Shown here one piece after another: positions 7,768 through 15,907 of a DNA stretch of 36,126 nucleotides; within the stretch, counting starts at the first letter, position 1; every line of letters starts with the position of its first letter. The stretch spans positions 1-36,126 of the forward strand of contig JADGEA010000016.1 in the NCBI GenBank assembly GCA_016744615.1, given 5' to 3'. The notes beneath the pieces were generated by a model, which had not been told where the DNA came from, searched no databases, and worked only from the letters and a program-made list of their open reading frames with translations. This stretch comes from Flavobacteriaceae bacterium. GTDB lineage: Bacteria > Bacteroidota > Bacteroidia > Flavobacteriales > Flavobacteriaceae. A program made the translations under genes and the position numbers.

Positions 7768-9003
7768 ATGAATATAAAATTAATCCTTATCATTTTCATT
7801 TTAACATGGAGTATATCTTGTGTCAAAACAAATTCTCCAAAAACAATAAATCTGGAAAAGAATTGGTTCTTTTCTCCGGATAAAAGTAATATTGGCTCAT
7901 CGGAAAATTGGTATGCAATCAATTTCGACGATTCAAAATGGGATAAGATTGATGCTGGAAAACGTTGGGAAGATCAAGGTTATCCTGATCTGGACGGGAA
8001 TGCCTGGTATAGAAAAACAGTTCTTATCCCAACCGATTGGAAAGGAAAAGACATCTGGATAAAATTTGGAGCTGTAAATGATGCCTATGACCTATTTATT
8101 AATGGAGAACAAGTAAGTTCTTTTGGAGCTGCTAATATTACTTTTGCAGCCAAGCCATCATTTACTAAAATATCTAACAAAATTAGATATGGTGAATCCA
8201 ACCAGATCACTGTTAAAGTAAATGATTGGGGAAATAGTGGTGGACTGTGGAGACTGCCAGCAATAATAACAATTGACAAAACAGAAACTGATCTCTTTAA
8301 GCCATTATCTAAAAATCCTTTTGATCTAGAAAAAGAAGGTTACGAACTTTTTTGGAAAGATGAGTTTAACAATGAGAAACTCGATAATTCAAAATGGAAT
8401 ATACGTGGTATTGGACCTCGTGGTGTTGGTTTTGTAACACCTGATGCTTTAGAGATTAAAGATGGTAAATTAATCATCAAAGCATTTATGGAAAATGATT
8501 CACTTAAGGTTAGTGCTGTTGGAACACAAGGTCTTTTTGATACAACATATGGTTTTTTTGAGTGTAGAGCACAATTACCTAAAACAATTGGGAACTGGGC
8601 TGCTTTTTGGATTCAGTCTTCTGGTATCTCTTCGGGGGAAGATCCTGGGAAATTTGGTACCGAAATAGATATTTTTGAATACTTTAAAGGTCAGGGCGGT
8701 GATTTTGTTTCACATAATCTTCATTGGGCCTATGGCCCCAACCAAAAAACTACGGGTGCTTTTCTTAGCAAAGTAGATGGTATAGGTGAAGGTTTTCACA
8801 CTTTTGCTGTAGAGTGGACACCTGAGAAATATGCGTTTTTTGTTGATGGATATAAATACCATGAGATTAGGGAAGCGATCTCACATATAGATGAATACAT
8901 CATTTTAAGTTTTGAACCTGCACATTCTTTGGAGGATTTAAAAACTGCTACCCTACCCGATGCTTTTATCATAGATTATGTTAAAGTATATAAAAAGAAA
9001 TAA
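7768..9003 (+). CDS. GH16 glycoside hydrolase lipoprotein with an N-terminal jelly-roll sugar-binding-like domain
   Basis: A 411-residue protein with a lipoprotein signal (lipobox WSISC, acylated Cys about residue 18), so probably membrane-anchored. Residues 24-170 resemble the N-terminal beta-jelly-roll of GH2 enzymes, with WYRKTVLIP, WKGKDIWIKFG and FINGEQV. Residues 185-411 are a GH16 catalytic domain with the ExDxxE signature: E299 (nucleophile), D301 and E304 (acid/base) in EIDIFE. GH16 enzymes hydrolyse beta-1,3 or beta-1,4 bonds in laminarin, mixed-linkage glucan, agar, porphyran or carrageenan; the subfamily cannot be told by eye. The stop codon overlaps the upstream candidate ATG of the GH3 gene in a TAATG, indicating coupling of the two genes. 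Confidence 0.87.
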   Translation: MNIKLILIIFILTWSISCVKTNSPKTINLEKNWFFSPDKSNIGSSENWYAINFDDSKWDKIDAGKRWEDQGYPDLDGNAWYRKTVLIPTDWKGKDIWIKFGAVNDAYDLFINGEQVSSFGAANITFAAKPSFTKISNKIRYGESNQITVKVNDWGNSGGLWRLPAIITIDKTETDLFKPLSKNPFDLEKEGYELFWKDEFNNEKLDNSKWNIRGIGPRGVGFVTPDALEIKDGKLIIKAFMENDSLKVSAVGTQGLFDTTYGFFECRAQLPKTIGNWAAFWIQSSGISSGEDPGKFGTEIDIFEYFKGQGGDFVSHNLHWAYGPNQKTTGAFLSKVDGIGEGFHTFAVEWTPEKYAFFVDGYKYHEIREAISHIDEYIILSFEPAHSLEDLKTATLPDAFIIDYVKVYKKK

Positions 9004-9023
9004 TGAAAATAAACGGAGAAATA

Positions 9024-11390
9024 ATGAATTTTATCAAATCAAAAATTAATATTGGGATATTGTTTGTAGCATTGTTTTGTGTTGCAAATTCAAGTTTATT
9101 CTCTCAAAATAAAACCATTGAACAAAAGGCCAAAGATCTCATATCACAAATGACCCTTGATGAGAAGATAGGCATGATCGTGGGTGATGGAAGATATTTG
9201 ATTGATACTGAGGTAGAGAAAATCAATGATGTTTGGATTGCCAATCGCAATTCAAAAATGATTATACCTCGCCTTGGCATAAAGACAACAGCCCTTACAG
9301 ACGGACCTTCAGGCATTAATAAATCCCCAGCTCCAGAAGGAGCAATAGATTACACCTACACAACTTCTTTTCCCACCTCCACTTGTTTAGCAGCTACTTG
9401 GAATACTGAATTGATAGAAAATGTTGGTAAAGCTTTTGGGAATGAAGTACTGGAATATGATTATGATCTTGTTCTGATGCCTGCTTTAAATCTTCACAGA
9501 AACCCCAATTGTGGCCGTAACTTTGAGTATTATTCTGAGGACCCTTTACTTTCTGGCAAAATGGCTTCTTCTATAGTCAAAGGATTGCAATCCAATGGAA
9601 TTGGTGCTACTTTAAAACATTTTTTGGCTAATAATCAGGAAACAAACAGAAGAAAATACAATGCCGTTGTTAGTCAAAGAGCCTTACGTGAAATTTATTT
9701 ACGTGGATTTGAAATTGCTGTTAAAGAAAGTCACCCCTGGGCAATAATGACTGCATATAATAAATTGAACGGTTTCTATACTCCTGAAATACCGGAATTA
9801 CTACAGGATATTGTACGAAAAGAATGGGGATTTAAAGGTTTATATATGACCGATTTTGATATGTATTACGGAGATGCTGTAGCACAGGTACGAGCCGGAA
9901 TCAATATGATTATGAGTGGAAGTGAAGATGAATTGAATCAAATTACAGCCGCAATAAAAAACAAAACACTTGACGAAAGTACACTGGATAAGAATTTAGT
10001 ATATAATATGAAACTTAAACTGAATTCACCAAGTATCAAGGATTATAAACCTTCCTTAAAACCAAATCTGAAAGCACACGCAAAAATTGCAAGAGATGCT
10101 GTAAATGAAGGAATTGTTATGCTAAAAAATGACGCCAACACTCTTCCTTTCAAAAGAAAAAAAACAGTAGCTGTTTTTGGTAAAATCTCTTATTATTCCA
10201 TTGCAGCCGGAACAGGTAGTGGAGGAATTAGAAGTAACAAATATGCTATTACTGTAAACGAAGGGCTTAAATCTGCAGGCTTCAAAGTATTGAAGGAAAT
10301 GGAGAAAAATTATATCGATTTTATTGAAAGAACAAAGAGAGAAAATCTTGTTCCTCCATATTTTGATAACCCAAAAATGCGTAAAGATAATGGTATAAAA
10401 GGTAATCAGGCACCTCCTCATTTCAAAAAGAGATTGGTTGCATTTAGTAAAGAACAAGCAACTCCTATTGCTAATATTAAGAAATATGAATCCAAATCAG
10501 ATTTTGCTGTGATTACTCTAGGCAGAAGTGGTGGCGAGAATTATGAAAATGGATATCTACCAATTACTCAAATAGAGATAGATCTTGTTAAAAATGTTAG
10601 CGATATTTTTCATGCTGCCGGAAAAAAAGTAATCGTGGTATTAAATGTTGGAGGTGTTTGGGAAACTGTAAGCTGGAGAGATTACCCAGATGCTATTCTT
10701 TTGGCGTGGCAACCGGGTCAAGAAGGTGGTTATGCTATTGCAGACATCATCAAGGGAACTGTAAATCCTTCAGGGAAATTACCAGATTCCTTTCCAATGA
10801 AATATGCAGATGTTCCTTCCTCAAAATCATTTCCTGGAATTCCAGCTAATGATCCGATCAATTCATTTTACGAAGAAGGAATTTATGTTGGTTATCGTTA
10901 TTATGACTCATTTAATGTTCCAACTGCCTATGAATTTGGTTACGGAATGTCATTTACAAAATTTGAATATTCTGATTTAAAATTAAGTAGCAATAATTTT
11001 TCTTCTAATATAAAAGTAACCGTAACCGTAAAAAATACAGGAAAAGTAGCTGGAAAAGAAATTATTCAGTTATACCTAAATGCGCCTATTGTCGAAATTG
11101 ATAAACCTGAAAAAGAATTAAAAGGTTTTGCTAAAACAAGATTATTAAAACCCGGTGAAATTCAGCAGCTTTCTTTTGATTTGAATGCTCGTTCCTTAGC
11201 CTCTTTTTATACAGGAATCAGTTCCTGGGTAGCAGAAAAGGGAACTTATGAAGTTCGTATTGGTGCTTCTTCAAAAGACATTAGACTAAAAACCTCTTTT
11301 AATTTATCGGAAACAATCGTTGTAGAAAAGGTTCATGATGTACTTTATCCGAACCATATGATAAAAGAGTTGAGTAGATTTGATAAATAG
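9024..11390 (+). CDS. GH3 beta-glycosidase (beta-glucosidase/xylosidase type), secreted
   Basis: The family is clear from GRNFEYYSEDP, K198-H199 in LKHFLANNQE, and the nucleophile D277 in MTDFDMY (numbered from the start chosen here). The C-terminal half has the GH3 alpha/beta-sandwich and ends in a fibronectin-like domain at about 650-760. It is exported by a cleavable signal peptide (FVALFCVANSSLFSQ). The ATG at 9024 was chosen because GGAG lies 6 bases upstream and the signal peptide then has a normal short basic start; an ATG at 9003, overlapping the GH16 stop as TAATG, would add seven residues. GH3 enzymes remove terminal beta-glucose, xylose or related sugars, so this protein could finish products of the adjacent GH16 enzyme. 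No PA14 domain is seen, unlike many GH3 relatives. Confidence 0.9.
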   Translation: MNFIKSKINIGILFVALFCVANSSLFSQNKTIEQKAKDLISQMTLDEKIGMIVGDGRYLIDTEVEKINDVWIANRNSKMIIPRLGIKTTALTDGPSGINKSPAPEGAIDYTYTTSFPTSTCLAATWNTELIENVGKAFGNEVLEYDYDLVLMPALNLHRNPNCGRNFEYYSEDPLLSGKMASSIVKGLQSNGIGATLKHFLANNQETNRRKYNAVVSQRALREIYLRGFEIAVKESHPWAIMTAYNKLNGFYTPEIPELLQDIVRKEWGFKGLYMTDFDMYYGDAVAQVRAGINMIMSGSEDELNQITAAIKNKTLDESTLDKNLVYNMKLKLNSPSIKDYKPSLKPNLKAHAKIARDAVNEGIVMLKNDANTLPFKRKKTVAVFGKISYYSIAAGTGSGGIRSNKYAITVNEGLKSAGFKVLKEMEKNYIDFIERTKRENLVPPYFDNPKMRKDNGIKGNQAPPHFKKRLVAFSKEQATPIANIKKYESKSDFAVITLGRSGGENYENGYLPITQIEIDLVKNVSDIFHAAGKKVIVVLNVGGVWETVSWRDYPDAILLAWQPGQEGGYAIADIIKGTVNPSGKLPDSFPMKYADVPSSKSFPGIPANDPINSFYEEGIYVGYRYYDSFNVPTAYEFGYGMSFTKFEYSDLKLSSNNFSSNIKVTVTVKNTGKVAGKEIIQLYLNAPIVEIDKPEKELKGFAKTRLLKPGEIQQLSFDLNARSLASFYTGISSWVAEKGTYEVRIGASSKDIRLKTSFNLSETIVVEKVHDVLYPNHMIKELSRFDK

Positions 11391-11427
11391 TGTTTGAATT
11401 TTACTTGTTATTCAGTTAATTAATAAT

Positions 11428-11445
11428 GTATATTAAGCAATATAC
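11428..11445. repeat. 7-bp perfect stem-loop just upstream of a promoter
   Basis: GTATATT, loop AAGC, AATATAC. It ends two bases before the TTTG of the candidate promoter at 11448 and starts 38 bases after the GH3 stop. There is no T-run after it, so it is not a convincing terminator; a small operator is possible. Confidence 0.35.
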
Positions 11446-11447
11446 TA

Positions 11448-11479
11448 TTTGCAAATCAGTCTATTATAATGTTTCTTTG
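11448..11479 (+). promoter_or_regulatory. Candidate promoter for the second half of the locus
   Basis: TTTG at 11448-11451 is followed after 20 bases by TTTCTTTG at 11472-11479, one mismatch from TAnnTTTG. The spacing is right for a Bacteroidota housekeeping promoter. It lies 49 bases before the ATG of the GH106-like remnant and would now drive the GH92 gene at 11780 through that remnant. Confidence 0.4.
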
Positions 11480-11527
11480 AACAGTTAGTAAGTATATTTT
11501 CAATATCCTATTAATAATAAAAAGAAC

Positions 11528-11780
11528 ATGATATTTTATAAGTTAGTTTTGATAAATCTAAGTCTATTTATACTTTTTCTAGGTTGTAATACAGATAAAA
11601 GCACTTCAAATACAGATAACAAGAATAATATCAATTCACTAGAAGATCTATCTTCTTTATTTAAAAATCCACCTAATCAATATCGATCTGTCCCTTTCTG
11701 GGTGTGAAATGATGATGATGATGATGTAACCAAAGCGCAAAATAGATGAACAACTAAACGATTTTAAAGCAAATAATTAA
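11528..11780 (+). pseudogene. Remnant of a GH106-like glycoside hydrolase lipoprotein gene
   Basis: An intact-looking start encodes 59 residues: a lipoprotein signal (lipobox FLGC) and then FKNPPNQYRSVPFWVW, where TGA at 11705-11707 replaces the expected second Trp codon. Past the stop the same frame gives N, five Asp codons (GAT x5) and VTKA; homology then resumes in the +1 frame from 11739 as KIDEQLNDFKANN before a TAA at 11778 that overlaps the next gene's ATG. The NPP-EYR-PFWFWN-D start followed by a 'EEQLxDFKAxG' helix is typical of GH106 alpha-L-rhamnosidases and related large hydrolases. About 75 codons of a gene that is normally many hundred codons long survive, so the gene is dead by stop, frameshift and 3' deletion. 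Family assignment rests on a short stretch and is moderate. Confidence 0.65.
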
Positions 11781-14686
11781 TGAAAACTACTATCTTATTA
11801 AAAAAAACATATTTATTTATTTTAATTCTGGCAGTTTCCTATTCTTGTCAAAATCCAATAGAGAAAAATTTAATCCAATATGTTGACCCCATGATTGGTA
11901 CAGGTGGTCATGGTCATACCTTTCCGGGTGCCATGGTTCCTTTTGGGATGGTTCAGATAAGTCCGGACACACGTTGGGAAAACTGGGATGGTTCTTCTGG
12001 TTATCATTATTCCGATAAAACTATTATGGGATTTAGCCAAACCCACCTCAGCGGTACTGGAGCTCCTGAATTTTGTGATATTTTGTTCATGCCAACCACT
12101 GGTGAACCAACAGTAATTACAGGTGATGAAAATAATTCCAAAACTGGTTACCGGTCTTCTTTTAATCATAAAAATGAATTTGCTTCCGCTGGATATTACA
12201 GTGTTTTATTAGATGACTACAATATCAAAGCTGAGTTAACATCAACTACAAGAAGTGGGTTTCATCGTTATACTTTTCCGAAATCAGATAGATCTAATAT
12301 AATTATTGATCTCAAGAACAGAGATCATGTTTTAGAATCTAATTTAGAGATCATTAGTGATACTGAAATTCAAGGGTTACGAAGATCAAAAAGATGGGCA
12401 AAAGATCAGTATGTTTATTTCTATGCCAAATTCTCCAAACCTTTCAAATCTTATGGATTAGCTATTGACGATAAAATAGTGGAAGGCATCAAAAAAGCAA
12501 ATGGAAAGAACATCAAAGCATTTGTGCAATACCAAACAGAAGAAAATGAAGAAATTCTTGTAAAAATTGGACTTTCAACAGTAAGCATTGAAGGTGCAAG
12601 AAAAAACCTGGAGGCTGAAAATTCAGCATGGAAATTCGATAAAATAAAAAATAAAGCTGAACAATTGTGGGAAAACCATCTTTCCAAAATTGAGATTAAA
12701 GGAGGAACCGAAAGAGAACGTAGAATTTTTTATACAGGTTTATACCATACTGCTATGGCTCCAATCACTTTGAATGATGTGGATAGCAGTTATCGAGGTG
12801 TTGATAGAAAAATTCACAAAACTAAAGATTTTATAAGATATTCTGTATGGTCTTTATGGGATATATTTAGAACACAAATGCCTCTTTATACCATTATAGA
12901 ACCCTCTAGAATGAATGATTATATTAAAACATTTTTAGAAATTTACAAAAATGGCGGAAGGTTACCTCACTGGGAAATTTGGGGTGAATATTCCGGCTCA
13001 ATGATAGGTCATCATTCATTACCAATCATACTGGATGCTTATAGTAAAGGAATTCGAGATTACGATGTAGATCTTATTTACAAAGCGATGAAAAATCAGG
13101 TGGATAACACCGGGAGTTATGCAACAATGGGATATCAACCCGGAGGATCTGTATCAGAAGTAATGGAGTTTTCTTATAATGACTGGTGTATTGCAGAAAT
13201 GGCAAAACATTTAGGAAAAGAAAAGGATTACCAACAATATCAAAAAAGAGCACAATTCTATAAAAATTATTTTGATGCATCTACAGGTTTTATGAGGCCG
13301 AGAAATGAAGATGGTAGTTGGTTAACTCCATTTGATCCGACAGAAGGGACACATCATTTTGTAGAAGGTAACTCGTATCAATACAGTTTATTTGCACCAC
13401 ATGATATAAATAGTTTGATCGATTCTATTGGAGGAGATGTGAAATTTGATAAGTGGCTGGATAATTTATTTACGATACAATCAAAACATGATAATGTAAT
13501 TGTAGATGCAACAGGACTTATTGGTCAATATGCACACGGTAATGAGCCAAGTCACCATATGGCATATTTATACAATTATATTGGTAAACCATGGAAAACA
13601 CAATCCTTAATCAGACAAATTCTTGAAACACTTTATGACGACAAACCTGATGGAATTAGTGGAAATGAAGATTGTGGTCAAATGTCAGCATGGTATATCA
13701 TGAGTGCCATGGGATTCTATCCAGTTTGTCCGGGAGAACCTACCTATGTTATTGGAACTCCAATTTTTGATGAAGTTACCATCCATCTTGAAAATGGAAA
13801 AAAATTCACCATAAAGGCTGAAAATGTATCTCTTCAAAATAAGTATATACAGTCGGTAACTTTAAATGGGGAAAAATATAATAGATCTTATTTTAGTCAT
13901 AGTGAGATACTTAACGGAAGTACATTTGTTTTTAAGATGGGAGATAAACCAAATAAAAAATGGGGATCAGCCAAAAAAACTAGGCCATTTACCAAACCTC
14001 TTCAACCTTTTGTTACTCTCCCCTATGCTGTTACTTCAAATGCATATTTTTTACACACCGGTAAAGTAGCGTTGAAATGCGAAGATAAAGATGCTACAAT
14101 TCATTTTACAACCAATGGAAGTGATCCAACAGAAGAATCTGCAATTTATAAAGAACCTATTGTTGTTGACAAGACCACTCAAATTAAATTTACTGCATTT
14201 AAAAAAGGAATACTGCCAAGTGTACCTGTATTTATTAATATGGTAAAACTGAAATTTGAAAATTACACCAATTATGAAGGTAAAATAAAACTGGCTCCGG
14301 GATTAAAATACAAATATTACCACGCACATGTTATTGATGAATTTGCACTAGAAAAACTAGAACCATTAGAAACAGGTATTATATCAAGAATAACAACTGA
14401 TGAACGCAAACGGGAAGATTATTTTGGGTATCAATTTTCAGGATATTTAAAAATTCCAAGAGATGGTATTTACACTATTTCAATTTCTTCGAATGATGGT
14501 AACACTTTTTACTTCGATGATAAAGTGTTTGGCGGCGGCTCAAAAGCCATCCGTAAAGGAATCTATAAAATTTCACAAAAATACTTTCAACTGGGCAATA
14601 AGAAATGGGATATTGTGACCTGGAAAGGACCAGGAATTAAAAAACAGGAAATTACTTCATCCTATTATTTTTATCAAATAAATTAA
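11780..14686 (+). CDS. GH92 exo-alpha-mannosidase lipoprotein with chitobiase-C-like and PA14-like tail
   Basis: A 968-residue lipoprotein (lipobox SYSC). Residues 30-745 are a GH92 module, with YVDPMIGTGGHGHTFPG at the N-terminus, the general-acid region GNEPSHH (E589) and the base region GNEDCGQMSAW (D631). GH92 enzymes are calcium-dependent, inverting exo-alpha-mannosidases. Beyond the usual family length there is a chitobiase/hexosaminidase C-terminal-like domain at about 757-825 (HFTTNGSDPTEESAIYKEP) and a PA14-like domain at about 833-960 (FSGYLKIPRDGIYTISISSN). The second PA14 loop, usually DNDG-x-H, is reduced to GGGSKA. The ATG overlaps the final TAA of the upstream remnant. It probably trims alpha-mannose from a glycan at the cell surface or in the periplasm; the linkage preference is unknown. 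Confidence 0.92.
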   Translation: MKTTILLKKTYLFILILAVSYSCQNPIEKNLIQYVDPMIGTGGHGHTFPGAMVPFGMVQISPDTRWENWDGSSGYHYSDKTIMGFSQTHLSGTGAPEFCDILFMPTTGEPTVITGDENNSKTGYRSSFNHKNEFASAGYYSVLLDDYNIKAELTSTTRSGFHRYTFPKSDRSNIIIDLKNRDHVLESNLEIISDTEIQGLRRSKRWAKDQYVYFYAKFSKPFKSYGLAIDDKIVEGIKKANGKNIKAFVQYQTEENEEILVKIGLSTVSIEGARKNLEAENSAWKFDKIKNKAEQLWENHLSKIEIKGGTERERRIFYTGLYHTAMAPITLNDVDSSYRGVDRKIHKTKDFIRYSVWSLWDIFRTQMPLYTIIEPSRMNDYIKTFLEIYKNGGRLPHWEIWGEYSGSMIGHHSLPIILDAYSKGIRDYDVDLIYKAMKNQVDNTGSYATMGYQPGGSVSEVMEFSYNDWCIAEMAKHLGKEKDYQQYQKRAQFYKNYFDASTGFMRPRNEDGSWLTPFDPTEGTHHFVEGNSYQYSLFAPHDINSLIDSIGGDVKFDKWLDNLFTIQSKHDNVIVDATGLIGQYAHGNEPSHHMAYLYNYIGKPWKTQSLIRQILETLYDDKPDGISGNEDCGQMSAWYIMSAMGFYPVCPGEPTYVIGTPIFDEVTIHLENGKKFTIKAENVSLQNKYIQSVTLNGEKYNRSYFSHSEILNGSTFVFKMGDKPNKKWGSAKKTRPFTKPLQPFVTLPYAVTSNAYFLHTGKVALKCEDKDATIHFTTNGSDPTEESAIYKEPIVVDKTTQIKFTAFKKGILPSVPVFINMVKLKFENYTNYEGKIKLAPGLKYKYYHAHVIDEFALEKLEPLETGIISRITTDERKREDYFGYQFSGYLKIPRDGIYTISISSNDGNTFYFDDKVFGGGSKAIRKGIYKISQKYFQLGNKKWDIVTWKGPGIKKQEITSSYYFYQIN

Positions 14687-14774
14687 CACATTTAAAAAAT
14701 GAATCAAGAATACACATTAACTCTAAATAAAAGAAAAAAGAATTAACCCATTTTATTAAATATAAAAACCGATT

Positions 14775-15779
14775 ATGAAAAATTATTATAACTTGATTAT
14801 CCTACTAATTTTCACTTTTAATGTAAATGCACAAACTGACATTAAATTGAAATTTAATAAAAATGGTGAATTCAAGATCGTTCAATTCACCGATACCCAT
14901 GTTGATATGGAAAATAATAAAAATTTAAGTGTTTACGAAACAATTAAAAAAGTGATTGAAATTGAAAAACCAAATTTTGTTATTCTTACTGGTGACAATG
15001 TAACACAAAATAATCCTCAGGAAGCTTATCGGCGATTTGCTGAAATTTTTAAAAAGGCTCATATTCCATGGGCAGCAGTTTTTGGAAATCATGATTCACA
15101 ACACAATTTTTCAAGAAAAAAACTTGCTGAGTTACTACATGATCTTCCATTTTGTATGAATAATGATATAGGTGATACATATGGAAACTCAAATTTTGTG
15201 TTACCGGTTTATGGAAAAAATAAAAAAGTAGAGGCTCTGTTGTATTGTATGGATTCTAATGCTAACAGCACCCTTAATCCTGTGGTGGAGGGTTATGGCT
15301 GGTTCAGTTTTTCTCAAATTGACTGGTATCTTAAAAAAAGCAAACAATTCACACAGAAAAATGATGGAAGACCTTTACCTGCACTCGCCTTTTTTCATAT
15401 TCCTTTACCTGAATATACACAAGCCTGGAACAATAAAACATTCCCTCCTATTGGAGTTAAAAATGAAGATGAATGTAGCCCTGATATCAATACGGGCATG
15501 TTTTCTGCAATGCTAGAAAGCGGTGATGTAATGGGGACTTTTGTAGGGCATGATCATATCAACGATTATATTGGTGTTTATTATAACATCGCTTTGGCAT
15601 ACGGAAGAGTTACAAAGATTATGAAAAATCCTAAGGAGGATCCTTTAGCAGGAGGACGGGTTATTGTATTGAAAGAAGGGCAACGACAATTTGACACCTG
15701 GATACGCGATATGAATGGGAAAAGAGAACTTTATTGTAATTGGCCAGATTCATTTAAATCTAATGATGAGGGACAATAA
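14775..15779 (+). CDS. Secreted calcineurin-like metallophosphoesterase
   Basis: A 334-residue protein with a signal peptide ending VNAQ (about residue 20). The dimetal phosphoesterase motifs are complete and ordered: TDTH (D40, H42), TGDN (D74), GNHD (N105-H106), FFHIP (H208) and GHDH (H259, H261). The family includes phosphomonoesterases, phosphodiesterases and periplasmic nucleotidases, and the size and motif pattern resemble the Bacteroidota group often found in glycan loci. It sits between a GH92 mannosidase and a GH78 rhamnosidase, so removal of phosphate from a phosphorylated glycan (such as mannose phosphate) is a reasonable guess, not shown. Gaps are 88 bases upstream and 128 downstream, with no clear promoter seen in either. 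Confidence 0.88.
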   Translation: MKNYYNLIILLIFTFNVNAQTDIKLKFNKNGEFKIVQFTDTHVDMENNKNLSVYETIKKVIEIEKPNFVILTGDNVTQNNPQEAYRRFAEIFKKAHIPWAAVFGNHDSQHNFSRKKLAELLHDLPFCMNNDIGDTYGNSNFVLPVYGKNKKVEALLYCMDSNANSTLNPVVEGYGWFSFSQIDWYLKKSKQFTQKNDGRPLPALAFFHIPLPEYTQAWNNKTFPPIGVKNEDECSPDINTGMFSAMLESGDVMGTFVGHDHINDYIGVYYNIALAYGRVTKIMKNPKEDPLAGGRVIVLKEGQRQFDTWIRDMNGKRELYCNWPDSFKSNDEGQ

Positions 15780-15907
15780 AGCAATTAGTTCCATTGGATA
15801 TTTAAAGATCATTGAATTATCCGGCGATTATAGTACTGCTTTTATAATTAGGAGTTAACTAAAAAAGAAACTTAGGATCAAAAAAAATATTTAAAACAAA
15901 TTCAATT

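Noticed and set aside
9003..9023. ATG at 9003 as the GH3 start
   Set aside because: It is possible through TAATG coupling, but the ATG at 9024 has GGAG upstream and gives a normal signal peptide; kept as an alternative.
10122..10457. Long antisense open frames inside the GH3, GH92 and GH2 genes
   Set aside because: They are shadows of strongly coding + strand frames, with no recognisable motifs, starts or ribosome sites.
14700..14747. A 15-codon open frame between the first GH92 and the phosphoesterase
   Set aside because: Too short and lysine/asparagine-rich, as expected by chance in AT-rich DNA.
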